DNA of 64,000 nt from Xaviernesmea rhizosphaerae (GTDB lineage Bacteria > Pseudomonadota > Alphaproteobacteria > Rhizobiales > Rhizobiaceae), in assembly GCF_001938945.1 (NCBI RefSeq), contig NZ_MKIO01000037.1:86949-150948 (forward strand), in the 5' to 3' direction. Below are positions 16,869 to 25,978 of this stretch, in pieces. The stretch's first letter is position 1. Every line of letters starts with the position of its first letter. The translations under genes were made by a program, and so were the position numbers. The notes under the pieces were generated by a model. That model was not told the DNA's origin. It saw only the letters and a list, made by a program, of their open reading frames with translations, and searched no databases.

Positions 16869-17900
16869 ATGGGTTACAAGATCGCCGTGGCAGGCGCGAC
16901 CGGCAATGTCGGCCGCGAAATGCTCAACATCCTTTCCGAACGCGGCTTCCCGGCCGACGAAGTCGTGGCGCTCGCCTCGGCCCGCTCGCATGGGACCGAA
17001 GTGTCCTTCGGCGACAAGACGCTGAAGGTGAAGAACCTCGAAAATTACGACTTCTCCGATACGGACATCTGCCTGATGTCTGCCGGCGGCGCCGTGTCGC
17101 TGAAGTGGTCGCCGAAGATCGGCGCGCAGGGCTGTGTCGTTATCGACAATTCCTCGGCCTGGCGCTACGACGCCGACGTGCCGCTGATCGTGCCGGAGGT
17201 CAATCCGGACGCCATTTCCGGCTTCACCAAGCGCAACATCATCGCCAATCCCAATTGCTCGACCGCCCAGCTGGTGGTCGCGCTGAAGCCGCTGCATGAT
17301 GTCGCCCGCATCAAGCGCGTCGTCATCTCCACCTACCAGTCGGTCTCCGGCGCCGGCAAGGATGGCATGGACGAGCTCTTCAACCAGACCCGCGCCGTCT
17401 TCGTCGCCGATCCGATCGAGAGCAAGAAGTTCACCAAGCGCATCGCCTTCAACGTCATTCCGCACATCGACGTCTTCATGGAGGACGGCTACACCAAGGA
17501 AGAGTGGAAGGTTCTGGCCGAAACCAAGAAGATGCTGGACCCGAAGATCAAGGTGACCTGCACGGCCGTGCGCGTTCCCGTCTTCATCGGCCATTCGGAA
17601 TCGGTCAACATCGAGTTTGAAAGCGAAATGACGGCCGAGCGGGCGCGCGAGATCCTGCGCGATGCGCCGGGCTGCCTCGTCGTCGACAAGCATGAGAATG
17701 GCGGCTACGTCACGCCTTATGAAAGCGCCGGCGAAGACGCCACCTACATCTCGCGCATTCGTGAAGACGCAACCGTCGAACACGGGCTGAATATCTGGGT
17801 GGTTTCTGACAATTTGCGCAAGGGCGCGGCCCTGAACGCGGTTCAGATCGCCGAGCTTCTGGTCGCCCGCGGCCTGATCAAGGCAAAGCAGGCCGCCTGA
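16869..17900 (+). CDS. asd: Aspartate-semialdehyde dehydrogenase
   Basis: NADPH-dependent reduction of aspartyl phosphate to aspartate semialdehyde, the branch point to lysine/diaminopimelate, threonine and methionine. The 343-residue product shows the dinucleotide loop GATGNVG (9-15), the catalytic cysteine C130 in NPNCSTAQ, SGAGKDGMDEL, and VRVPVFIGHSESVNIEFE. AGGA lies four bases before ATG 16869 (MGYKIAVAGATG). No partner pathway gene adjoins it; the lytic transglycosylase follows after 191 bp. Confidence 0.97.
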   Translation: MGYKIAVAGATGNVGREMLNILSERGFPADEVVALASARSHGTEVSFGDKTLKVKNLENYDFSDTDICLMSAGGAVSLKWSPKIGAQGCVVIDNSSAWRYDADVPLIVPEVNPDAISGFTKRNIIANPNCSTAQLVVALKPLHDVARIKRVVISTYQSVSGAGKDGMDELFNQTRAVFVADPIESKKFTKRIAFNVIPHIDVFMEDGYTKEEWKVLAETKKMLDPKIKVTCTAVRVPVFIGHSESVNIEFESEMTAERAREILRDAPGCLVVDKHENGGYVTPYESAGEDATYISRIREDATVEHGLNIWVVSDNLRKGAALNAVQIAELLVARGLIKAKQAA

Positions 17901-18091
17901 CGCCATCCTTCGTACCCATGCCGGCGACAAAGCAGGGCAGGGATGCGAGGCGCAGAGGTGGAAAATGGAACGCGGGGGACCTCCCCCGCGTTGTTGTGCC
18001 GGTCTTTCGTTGGCAAGGCGATACTGACGAACAGCCGCGTTACGGCAAATCCGGTCGAACATGTAGATTGACAGCGAGGAAACAGGGCTTG

Positions 18092-18910
18092 ATGCAGACG
18101 ATTAAGGGCTGGGCGACGAAACTGGCGGCGGTGGCCGCCGTGGCACTTCTGCCATCGGTCGCAGCCGCGCAGCAATGCGGAAACACCGCCGCAGGCTTCG
18201 ATGCCTGGGTGCAGAATTTCAAGGCCCAGGCCAGCGGCCGCTTCAGCCCCTCGCTTCTCGATCAGGCCTTCGCCAATGTCACCTACAACAAGGCGACCAT
18301 CCGCGCCGACCGCGGGCAGAAGAGCTTCAAGCTCTCGCTTGACGAGTTCATGGAAAAGCGCGGCGCAAACACAATCATTTCCCGCGGCAAGAAGATGAAG
18401 GCGCAGAATGCGGCGCTGTTCTCATCGATCGAGCAGCGCTTCGGCGTGCCCGCCGGCCCGGTCATTGCGATCTGGGGCATGGAAACCGGCTTCGGCAACT
18501 TTATGGGCAATGAGCACACGCTCTCGGCTGTCTCCACGCTTGCCTATGACTGCCGCCGCTCGGACTATTTCCTGGAACAGCTGAATGCGGCGCTGACGCT
18601 GGTTCAGCGCGGCGATCTCAGCCCGAATGCCCGTGGCGCTGCCCATGGAGAAATTGGCCAGACGCAGTTCCTGCCGCTCAATGTCATCAAATACGGCGTG
18701 GACGGCGATGGCAACGGTCATGTCGACATGGTCCGCTCGCGCGCCGACGCCCTGGCATCGACCGCCAACTTCCTGCGCGGCCATGGCTGGCGGGCAGGCG
18801 CCGGCTATCAGCCGGGCGAGCCGAATTTCGCTGCGATCCAGGGCTGGAACGCCGCCAGCGTCTATCAGCAAGCCATTGCCAAGATGGGCGCCGCCATCGA
18901 CGGCCGCTGA
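18092..18910 (+). CDS. Lytic murein transglycosylase (MltB/SLT_2 type)
   Basis: Cleaves the MurNAc-GlcNAc bond of peptidoglycan with formation of 1,6-anhydroMurNAc. The 272-residue product starts at ATG 18092 with a signal peptide (LAAVAAVALLPSVAAA, cleavage near residue 26), so it is exported; the residue after the signal is not a lipobox cysteine. The catalytic glutamate is E131 in AIWGMETGFG, followed by GNEHTLSAVSTLAYDCRRS and EIGQTQFLP. It ends near residue 270 and lacks the C-terminal peptidoglycan-binding domain seen in some relatives. A strong terminator lies 28 bp downstream. Confidence 0.9.
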   Translation: MQTIKGWATKLAAVAAVALLPSVAAAQQCGNTAAGFDAWVQNFKAQASGRFSPSLLDQAFANVTYNKATIRADRGQKSFKLSLDEFMEKRGANTIISRGKKMKAQNAALFSSIEQRFGVPAGPVIAIWGMETGFGNFMGNEHTLSAVSTLAYDCRRSDYFLEQLNAALTLVQRGDLSPNARGAAHGEIGQTQFLPLNVIKYGVDGDGNGHVDMVRSRADALASTANFLRGHGWRAGAGYQPGEPNFAAIQGWNAASVYQQAIAKMGAAIDGR

Positions 18911-18932
18911 TCTCGTACTGCAGAAAGCAACG

Positions 18933-18969
18933 AAAAAGGCCGCGCATCGCACCGATGCGCGGCCTTTTT
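18933..18969. terminator. Bidirectional terminator between convergent genes
   Basis: AAAAA, a perfect 12-bp stem (GGCCGCGCATCG 18938-18949 / CGATGCGCGGCC 18953-18964), three-base loop, TTTTT. It serves the transglycosylase on the plus strand and the carbonic anhydrase on the minus strand. Confidence 0.92.
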
Positions 18970-18989
18970 GTTTCTGTCACCAGGTTGGA

Positions 18990-19631
18990 TTACATGCCCG
19001 GGCGGGTGAAATCGCCGGTTTCGCCGTTCATGATCCAGAGTTCGCCGGTGGAAATATCGAACCAGGCGCCATGGACGCTTAGCGTTCCGGCCTGCTCGCG
19101 GTCGCGGATATAGGGGAAGGTGCGCAGATTGGCGATCGAGTTGCGGATCGACACACGCTCCAGCGCCCGCTGGCGCTCCGCAGCCGTCAGGATCGAATTG
19201 CTGGCGATCTGTTCGGCGGCAGGCTTGAGCAGGCTCATCCAGCGGCCGATGAAATCCCCTTCCGACAAGGGCTCAGCCTCGGGATCGAGCGCGGCCTTGA
19301 TGCCGCCACAGCGGCCATGGCCCATGACGACGATATTGCTGACCTGCAGGGCCTGAACCGCGAATTCCAGCGCGGCGGAGGTGGAGTGGTACTGGCCGTC
19401 CGGCTCGTAGGGCGGCACCATATTGGCGACATTGCGCACCACGAAAAGCTCGCCCGGCCCGCAGTCGAAGATGGTTTCCGGCGCCGCGCGCGAATCGCAA
19501 CAGGCAACGATCAGCGTCTGCGGCGACTGCCCGGTTTCGGCCAGCACCTTGTAGCGCTGCTGCTGCTCCGAATAGCGCCCGGTCATGAAGTTGCGATAGC
19601 CGTCCAGAAGATTGGCGGGAAATCGATGCAT
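18990..19631 (-). CDS. Beta-class carbonic anhydrase
   Basis: Zinc enzyme interconverting CO2 and bicarbonate in the cytoplasm. The 213-residue product has the zinc ligands C45 (ACCDSR), H105 and C108 (GHGRCGG), and the Asp46-Arg48 dyad of beta enzymes. The C-terminus VHGAWFDISTGELWIMN is also typical. Start ATG 19631, with GAGGAG upstream. It shares a bidirectional terminator with the transglycosylase and lies 212 bp downstream of pdxY; nothing in the sequence ties it to a particular pathway. Confidence 0.95.
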   Translation of the reverse strand: MHRFPANLLDGYRNFMTGRYSEQQQRYKVLAETGQSPQTLIVACCDSRAAPETIFDCGPGELFVVRNVANMVPPYEPDGQYHSTSAALEFAVQALQVSNIVVMGHGRCGGIKAALDPEAEPLSEGDFIGRWMSLLKPAAEQIASNSILTAAERQRALERVSIRNSIANLRTFPYIRDREQAGTLSVHGAWFDISTGELWIMNGETGDFTRPGM

Positions 19632-19843
19632 ACGCCCTCATTCTCCTCTTGCGCCGGCGGAAGCGGTTCTCCTCGCCGAATGGGATGGACCCGCGCACTG
19701 ACAAGGGTGCGGTCGCGGGCGTCATGCCAAATAAGATCGTGTAAACGAGGAAGGGGCCGAGGCGCAAGACTGCCTGCTGCAGCGCACAAGACCGCGCCTG
19801 CCAAAGACGGCGATCGGGCAGATCGCTGCTCGGGCAGCAGGCC

Positions 19844-20719
19844 CTATCGCCGCGGCGCCTGTGCGGGGTGAAACAGGCGGCGCATCTGCACCATGGCCAT
19901 GGGGGTGACCAGGCTGGCGCTGTCCTGCGTCAGCGTCATCTCGTCCGCGCCACGGCTGGCCGAGCGGGCAACGATCTCGAACAGGCTTGCGGTCGCCAGA
20001 TGCAGGGCGCGCTCCTCGTCGAGCCCTTCCAGAAGCCGGGCGAGAAAAAGCGCCGAAAGAAGATCGCCCGTGCCCTTGGGCGCGCGCTCCACCAGCCTAT
20101 GCTCCGCCAGCAGCGCATTGCGGCCGGAGAGGTAGAGATTGCCGGTGCTGCCGGTGATCATCGGAAAGGCCGAGGTGACCAGCACCCGCTTCGGCCCCAG
20201 CGTCAGCGCCGCGTCGAGCAGATGGTTGTTGTCTCCAAGGCTCGCTCCGGTCAGCCAGGAGAGTTCGAAGCGATTGGGCGTCGCCAGCCCCGCCAGCGGG
20301 ATCAGCCGGTCGCGGATCGCCACCGCCGTCGCTTCGGGCACATAGAGGCCCTGCTCGTCGCCGATCACGGGATCGCAGGCATAGATCAGATCCGGATTGC
20401 GGGCCGAAAGGCTGGTAACCAGATCCGCCACGGCCTCGGCATGCTCGGCCATGCCGAGATAGCCCGAAAGCACGGCCGTCACCTCGCCGGCCCAGGGCGC
20501 GGCCATCAGATCCTCGATCATCCGGGCGAAGGTCTCGGCGGGAACCGGCATGCGCGTGGAGGGGCCATGGCCCGGATGCCAGGGCAGCACGATGGTCGGC
20601 AGAGCCCAGACAGGATGGCCAAGCTTTTCCAGTCCGAACACGGCCGCCCTGTTGCCGACAGCCCCGCGCACCACATGGCTCGATAGGACGATGACCGCGC
20701 CCTTTTGCGCTTCCGACAT
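19844..20719 (-). CDS. pdxY: Pyridoxal kinase
   Basis: Phosphorylates pyridoxal (and related vitamers) to salvage pyridoxal 5'-phosphate; ribokinase-superfamily fold. The 291-residue product starts MSEAQKGAVIVLSSHVVRG at 20719 with AAGGGG upstream. Family features: VVRGAVGNRAAVFGLEKLG, the LPTIVLPWHPGHGP loop, DPVIGDEQGLYV, TPNRFELSWLTG, and the catalytic GTGDLLSALFLA. A longer frame to 20746 lacks a ribosome site. It is divergent from the glutamate dehydrogenase gene across a 327-bp gap. Confidence 0.93.
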   Translation of the reverse strand: MSEAQKGAVIVLSSHVVRGAVGNRAAVFGLEKLGHPVWALPTIVLPWHPGHGPSTRMPVPAETFARMIEDLMAAPWAGEVTAVLSGYLGMAEHAEAVADLVTSLSARNPDLIYACDPVIGDEQGLYVPEATAVAIRDRLIPLAGLATPNRFELSWLTGASLGDNNHLLDAALTLGPKRVLVTSAFPMITGSTGNLYLSGRNALLAEHRLVERAPKGTGDLLSALFLARLLEGLDEERALHLATASLFEIVARSASRGADEMTLTQDSASLVTPMAMVQMRRLFHPAQAPRR

Positions 20720-21046
20720 GCTGGCACACCCCTTGAACGCTGCCATCCGGCAAAACCCGCCGCATGCATGGCGCGTCGGTCACGCTCCTGTCAACCGAAG
20801 GCGTCAAAAAGGCCTGCAAGCAAGGCGGCTCCGCCGGGCCGAAAGGTGCCGAAGAGACGCGATCGAGGCTCGAAAGCGGAAAACCGACCGAGAAATCCCG
20901 AAAAAATCTGCCTGAGAGCCTTCAGCTGACCCTCTTTTGCGGCAAATCTGTCAAAAACGCGCAGCCTACTCGAATTCTAAGGAATCTGCGCTACGGTCAT
21001 CACATAACGGGGCGGCGGGTGCACGCCCAGGCCTGGGAGGACGATC
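20720..21046. other. 327-bp divergent gap between pdxY and the glutamate dehydrogenase gene
   Basis: Promoters for both flanking genes must lie here, but I could not pick a convincing operator. A short dyad ATTC-TAAG-GAAT is present near 20974. No coding frame with homology and no RNA gene were seen. Confidence 0.4.
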
Positions 21047-24000
21047 TTGAGCACGAAGCAGGAATGGACGATCGACACGGACAGTGCGGGCAAGGCGAGG
21101 GCGGATCTGGATCCCGCACTGCTCTTTGCCCATGCGAGCCAGGACGATCTCGAGGCCTATGACGGTGCGATGCGCAGCGAGACGGCGGCCATCGCCGCCG
21201 CCGAAATCGCCGCCTATCTGCAGGACGGGCAGGACGGCGCACGCATCCAGGTGATCCATTCCGACCGGATCGCGCCGGAAGGACAGCCGATCTCGGTGCT
21301 GGCGGTGACTGAACGCAACATGCCCTTCCTCTATGATTCCGTCATGGGCGAGGTCACAGGCCATTACCGTGACATGCTGCTCGCCATCCATCCGATCTTC
21401 GACATAGACGGACAGGGCAGGCCGCAGGCTTTCGATCCCGAGACATCCGCCGATCCCGCACGCCGCCTCAGCCATATCCAGCTGCACCTGCCGCGCCTCG
21501 GCGCTGAGGAAGCCGAGACGCTGAAGGCGCAGGTGGCCAAGGTGCTCGCTCAGGTTCATCTCGCCGTGGGCGACTGGCAGGCGATGATCGAGCGCCTCGA
21601 CGACGCCATAAGCGCGCTGAAGGCCAATGCGCCGGCCAAGCGCAAGGCTGACCGCAAGGAAGCGCTCGCCTTCCTCAAATGGCTGCGCGACGACAATTTC
21701 ACCTTTCTCGGCATGCGCGAATATGGCTATTCGGGCGAGGGCGAGACGGCCGTTCTGGAGCGCGGCACCGGCCATGGGCTCGGCATTCTCTCCGACCCGG
21801 AAGTGCGCGTTCTCCGGCTCGGCCATGATGCCGTGGTCACCACACCGGAAATTCTCGCCTTCCTGCAGGGCCCCGACTTCCTGATCGTCACCAAGGCGAA
21901 CGTCAAATCAGTCGTCCATCGCCGCACCTACATGGACTATATCGGCATCAAGCGTTTCGATGCCGAGGGCAGGGTGATCGGCGAGCTGCGGATCGTCGGC
22001 CTGTTCGCCTCCTCCGCCTATACGCTGCCGGCCGCCACCATTCCACTCCTGCGGATGAAGGTGGAGCACGTGGTCGAGCATTTCGGCTTCGACCCGGAAA
22101 GCCATTCCGGCAAGATGCTGCTGAACACGCTGGAATCCTATCCGCGCGACGATCTCTTCCAGATCGACACCGATCTCCTGCAATCCTTCTGCGCCCAGAT
22201 CAACGAATTGTCGGACCGGCCGCGCGTGCGCGTGCTGGTGCGCGCCGACCGGTTCGACCGCTTCGTCTCGGTGCTCGTCTATGTCCCGCGCGAACAATAT
22301 GATTCGCAGGTGCGCGAGGAGATCGGCCTCTATCTCAAGACGGTCTATGACGGGCGCGTCTCGGCCTTCTATCCCGGCTTTCCGGCCGGCGGTCTCGCCC
22401 GCGTCCACTTCATCATCGGCCGCTCCGGCGGCAAGACGCCGAGCGTGCCGCAGCGCCAGCTGGAAGAGGCCATACGCGACATCGTCACCCGGTGGACCGA
22501 CCGGCTGGAGCGGCTGACGCGACAGGCCCAGGTGAAGCTGGAGGCGGGTGACGCCTATCAGGCCACCTTCACGCCGGAAGAGGCCTTCGCCGACCTGCCC
22601 GCCATCCGCGCGGTCTCGCCACAAGACCCGATCCGCATCGCCTTCTACCAGCGCTCCAACAAGGAAAGCCATTTCCTCGAGCTGAAGATCTTCCACGCCG
22701 CCGTTCCGGTTCCGCTCTCCAAGCGCGTGCCGCTTCTGGAAAATCTCGGCTTCTCCGTGATCAGCGAGCAGACGCACGAGCTTGCCGTCACCGACGGGCA
22801 GGGGTTGCGCGTGGTCATCGTCCATGACATGGAGCTGACCCACCGCGACGGCATGGCGCTCGATCTCGCCAAGGCCGGCCAGCGGCTGGAAGAGGCCTTC
22901 CTCGCCGCCTGGAACGGTCTGGTGGAAGACGACGCCTATAACCGCCTCGTGCTGCTCGCCGGGCTGACCGCGCGGGAGGTGACGATCCTCAGGGCCTATG
23001 CCCGCTATCTGCGCCAGGCCGGCATCACCTATTCGCAGGGCTACATCGCCGAGACGCTGAACAAATATGCGCCGCTCGCCGCCGACATCGCCCGGCTGTT
23101 CCTCGCCCGCATGAACCCGCAGGCCGACCCTGCCGCCCGCGAGGAGGAAACGGCCACCCGGCTTGCCGCGCTGGAAGAGGGGCTGAACGCCGTGCCGAGC
23201 CTCGACGAGGACCAGATCCTTCGCCGGCATGTCAATGCCGTGCTCGCCACGCTGCGCACCAACTATTTCCAGGAGGACGCCGCCGGAAAGCCGCCGGCCA
23301 TGCTGGCGATGAAGCTCGATCCGAAGCTTCTCGACGGCCTGCCGGAACCACGCCCCTTCCGCGAGATCTTCGTCTATGGCACCGAGGTGGAAGGCGTGCA
23401 TCTGCGCTTCGGCAAGGTGGCGCGTGGCGGACTGCGCTGGTCCGACCGCGCGCAGGATTACCGCACCGAGGTGCTGGGCCTGGTGAAGGCGCAGCAGGTC
23501 AAGAATGCGGTGATCGTACCCGTCGGCGCCAAAGGCGGCTTCTATCCCAAGCAATTGCCCGCCGGCGGCAGCCGCGACGCCGTCTTTTCCGCCGGAACGG
23601 CCGCCTACAAGACCTATATCCGCACGCTCCTGTCGATCACCGACAACATCATCGACCAGACCGTGGTGCCGCCGGCCAACACGCTGCGGCTGGATGAAGA
23701 CGATCCCTATTTCGTCGTCGCCGCCGACAAGGGCACGGCCACCTTCTCCGACACCGCCAATGGTCTGGCGCAGGAAGCCGGCTTCTGGCTGGACGATGCT
23801 TTCGCCTCGGGTGGCTCGGCCGGCTATGACCACAAGAAGATGGGCATCACCGCGCGCGGCGCCTGGGAAACGGTCAAACGCCATTTCCGCGAGATGGACA
23901 TCGACATCCAGACCACGCCCTTCACCGTGGCCGGCGTCGGCGACATGTCGGGCGACGTCTTCGGCAATGGCATGCTGCTTTCGCGCCAGATCCGCCTGGT

Positions 24001-25816
24001 CGCCGCCTTCGACCATCGCGACATCTTCATCGATCCTTCTCCGGATACCGAGACCGCCTTTGTCGAGCGCGAGCGGCTCTTCGCCCTGCCGCGCTCGAGC
24101 TGGCAGGATTACGACCGCAGCCTGCTTTCTCCAGGCGGCATGATCATCTCGCGCGCGGAGAAGTCGGTGCATCTGACGCCGGAGGCGGCCGAGCGGCTGG
24201 GCCTTGCCACGCACGTGGCAACGCCTGCGCAGATCATGACGGCGATCCTCAAATCCCCGGTCGATCTTCTCTGGTTCGGTGGCATCGGCACCTATATCCG
24301 CGCGGCGAGCGAAAGCGATGCCGAAGTCGGCGACAAGGCCAATGATGCGATCCGCATCGTCGCCGAGGACGTTGGCGCCAAGGTGATCGGCGAGGGCGCC
24401 AATCTCGGCGTCACCCAGCGCGGCCGCATCGCTTATGCGCTGAAAGGCGGACGCTGCAATTCTGACGCGATCGACAATTCGGCCGGGGTGAATTCCTCCG
24501 ACGTTGAGGTCAACATCAAGATCGCGCTGGCCCCGGCCATGAAGGACGGCCGCCTGCCGCGCGAGGAACGCAACGTGCTGCTCGCCTCCATGACAGACGA
24601 GGTCGCCCATCTGGTGCTGCGCAACAACTATCTGCAGTCGCTGGCGATCTCGCTGGTGGAGCGCCAGGGCGCGGCCAACCGGACGCCGCTCTCCCGCCTG
24701 ATGAGCCGCTTCGAGGCGATCGGCCGGCTGAACCGCAAGGTGGAGGCGCTGCCGACCGATGCGGCCTTGAGCGAACGCTACCAGTCAGGCAAGGCGCTGA
24801 CCCGGCCGGAAATCGGCGTGCTGCTCTCCTATTCCAAGATCGTTCTGTTCGACGACGTGCTCGACAGCGACCTGCCGGACGATCCCTATTTCCGCGAAAC
24901 CTTGCTCGGCTACTTCCCCTCGACGATGCATGAAGGCCATGAGGGCGACATTCTCGCCCATCCGCTGAAACGGGAGATCATCGCCACCGTTGTCGTCAAC
25001 GAGGTGATCAACCGCGGCGGCCCGGCCTTCGTCACCGCGCTGGTGGACCGCACCGGCGTCCTGCCCTCCGACGTGGTCAAGGCGGCGATCCTCGCGCGCG
25101 ACGGCTTCGATCTCGGTGCGCTCTATGCCCGGATCGACGCGCTCGACAACAGGATCGGCGGCGCCCTCCAGAACAGCCTCTATGATGATGTCGGCCGGAT
25201 CTTCGCGGTCGTCACCGAGCGCGCCCTGCGCACGCGGATCGTCGCCGGTCCGCTGGGTGCGGCGGTCGCGCGGCTGTCGCAGGCGCTCGGCGAGCTCAAG
25301 GCGGTGCTGACCGACAGCATCTCCGACGAGGCACTCGCCTTTGCCCGCAGCAGGGCCGAGGCGCTGACGGCCGACGGCGCGCCAGCCGATCTCGCCGAGG
25401 CCATCGCCACGCTGCTGCCGATGACGCTGCTGCCGGATATCCTGCAGATCGCCGACGACACCGGCGTATCGCTAACGCGCACGGCGCAGAGCTACTTCGC
25501 CGTCACCGAGCGGCTGAAGGTCGGCGCGCTGCTGGTCGCCGCAGACCGGGTGGTCGTCACCGATCCCTATGAAGCCATGGCGCTCTCGCGCGCCATCGGC
25601 GATCTGGCCCAGGCCCGACGGGCGATCACCATCGCCGCGCTGACGGCGCACAAGGACGAGGAGGATCCGGTGGCCGCCTGGCAGGAGCATGCGCGCGAGC
25701 GCGTCCAGCGGGTGATCGGCGAGCTTTCCACCCTGACGGAAAAGGGCGAGGCAACGCTTGCCAAGCTCACCGTCGCCGCCGGCCTGCTCGGCGATCTCGT
25801 GCGTCTCTCGGCCTGA
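21047..25816 (+). CDS. NAD-specific glutamate dehydrogenase, large (GDH-180-like) type
   Basis: Catabolic deamination of glutamate to 2-oxoglutarate and ammonia. At 1,589 residues it belongs to the very large bacterial NAD-GDH family with long regulatory N- and C-terminal regions around a central catalytic domain (about 700-1180). The catalytic core shows KVARGGLRWSDRAQDYRTEV, QQVKNAVIVPVGAKGGF (lysines of the active site), DKGTATFSDTANGLA and the Rossmann region GVGDMSGDVFGNGM. The start is TTG at 21047: GGGAGG lies six bases before it and translation gives MSTKQEWTIDTDSAGKARA. It is monocistronic or heads a unit with the transporter 162 bp downstream. Confidence 0.95.
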   Translation: MSTKQEWTIDTDSAGKARADLDPALLFAHASQDDLEAYDGAMRSETAAIAAAEIAAYLQDGQDGARIQVIHSDRIAPEGQPISVLAVTERNMPFLYDSVMGEVTGHYRDMLLAIHPIFDIDGQGRPQAFDPETSADPARRLSHIQLHLPRLGAEEAETLKAQVAKVLAQVHLAVGDWQAMIERLDDAISALKANAPAKRKADRKEALAFLKWLRDDNFTFLGMREYGYSGEGETAVLERGTGHGLGILSDPEVRVLRLGHDAVVTTPEILAFLQGPDFLIVTKANVKSVVHRRTYMDYIGIKRFDAEGRVIGELRIVGLFASSAYTLPAATIPLLRMKVEHVVEHFGFDPESHSGKMLLNTLESYPRDDLFQIDTDLLQSFCAQINELSDRPRVRVLVRADRFDRFVSVLVYVPREQYDSQVREEIGLYLKTVYDGRVSAFYPGFPAGGLARVHFIIGRSGGKTPSVPQRQLEEAIRDIVTRWTDRLERLTRQAQVKLEAGDAYQATFTPEEAFADLPAIRAVSPQDPIRIAFYQRSNKESHFLELKIFHAAVPVPLSKRVPLLENLGFSVISEQTHELAVTDGQGLRVVIVHDMELTHRDGMALDLAKAGQRLEEAFLAAWNGLVEDDAYNRLVLLAGLTAREVTILRAYARYLRQAGITYSQGYIAETLNKYAPLAADIARLFLARMNPQADPAAREEETATRLAALEEGLNAVPSLDEDQILRRHVNAVLATLRTNYFQEDAAGKPPAMLAMKLDPKLLDGLPEPRPFREIFVYGTEVEGVHLRFGKVARGGLRWSDRAQDYRTEVLGLVKAQQVKNAVIVPVGAKGGFYPKQLPAGGSRDAVFSAGTAAYKTYIRTLLSITDNIIDQTVVPPANTLRLDEDDPYFVVAADKGTATFSDTANGLAQEAGFWLDDAFASGGSAGYDHKKMGITARGAWETVKRHFREMDIDIQTTPFTVAGVGDMSGDVFGNGMLLSRQIRLVAAFDHRDIFIDPSPDTETAFVERERLFALPRSSWQDYDRSLLSPGGMIISRAEKSVHLTPEAAERLGLATHVATPAQIMTAILKSPVDLLWFGGIGTYIRAASESDAEVGDKANDAIRIVAEDVGAKVIGEGANLGVTQRGRIAYALKGGRCNSDAIDNSAGVNSSDVEVNIKIALAPAMKDGRLPREERNVLLASMTDEVAHLVLRNNYLQSLAISLVERQGAANRTPLSRLMSRFEAIGRLNRKVEALPTDAALSERYQSGKALTRPEIGVLLSYSKIVLFDDVLDSDLPDDPYFRETLLGYFPSTMHEGHEGDILAHPLKREIIATVVVNEVINRGGPAFVTALVDRTGVLPSDVVKAAILARDGFDLGALYARIDALDNRIGGALQNSLYDDVGRIFAVVTERALRTRIVAGPLGAAVARLSQALGELKAVLTDSISDEALAFARSRAEALTADGAPADLAEAIATLLPMTLLPDILQIADDTGVSLTRTAQSYFAVTERLKVGALLVAADRVVVTDPYEAMALSRAIGDLAQARRAITIAALTAHKDEEDPVAAWQEHARERVQRVIGELSTLTEKGEATLAKLTVAAGLLGDLVRLSA

Positions 25817-25866
25817 GGCACAAGCTCTGAACCACAGGCGCTGAACGAGGGCCTTTGATTGAGAAA

Positions 25867-25890
25867 GGGCGCCGGCCTTCGCCGGCGTCC
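25867..25890. other. GC-rich hairpin between the GDH and transporter genes
   Basis: GGGCGCCGGC (25867-25876), loop CTTC, GCCGGCGTCC (25881-25890), paired at nine of ten positions. No T-tract follows, so termination is doubtful; it may stabilise the GDH message. Confidence 0.4.
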
Positions 25891-25978
25891 CATTGCCAGC
25901 GGGCGCCAGCCGTGTCCTATTCCCTGATACGGGACGACCATCCTTTGGTCGGATCCGGACGGGGCAGGGAGCGGATAC

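Noticed and set aside
24208..24226. CACGTG-containing sequence in the glutamate dehydrogenase gene as a parS site
   Set aside because: Only the central six bases match; the flanking arms do not follow TGTTTC...GAAACA.
21908..24610. 900-codon open frame antisense to the glutamate dehydrogenase gene
   Set aside because: Composition (His, Gly, Arg, Asp rich), no domain, and complete overlap with a clearly conserved protein make it a GC-driven shadow.
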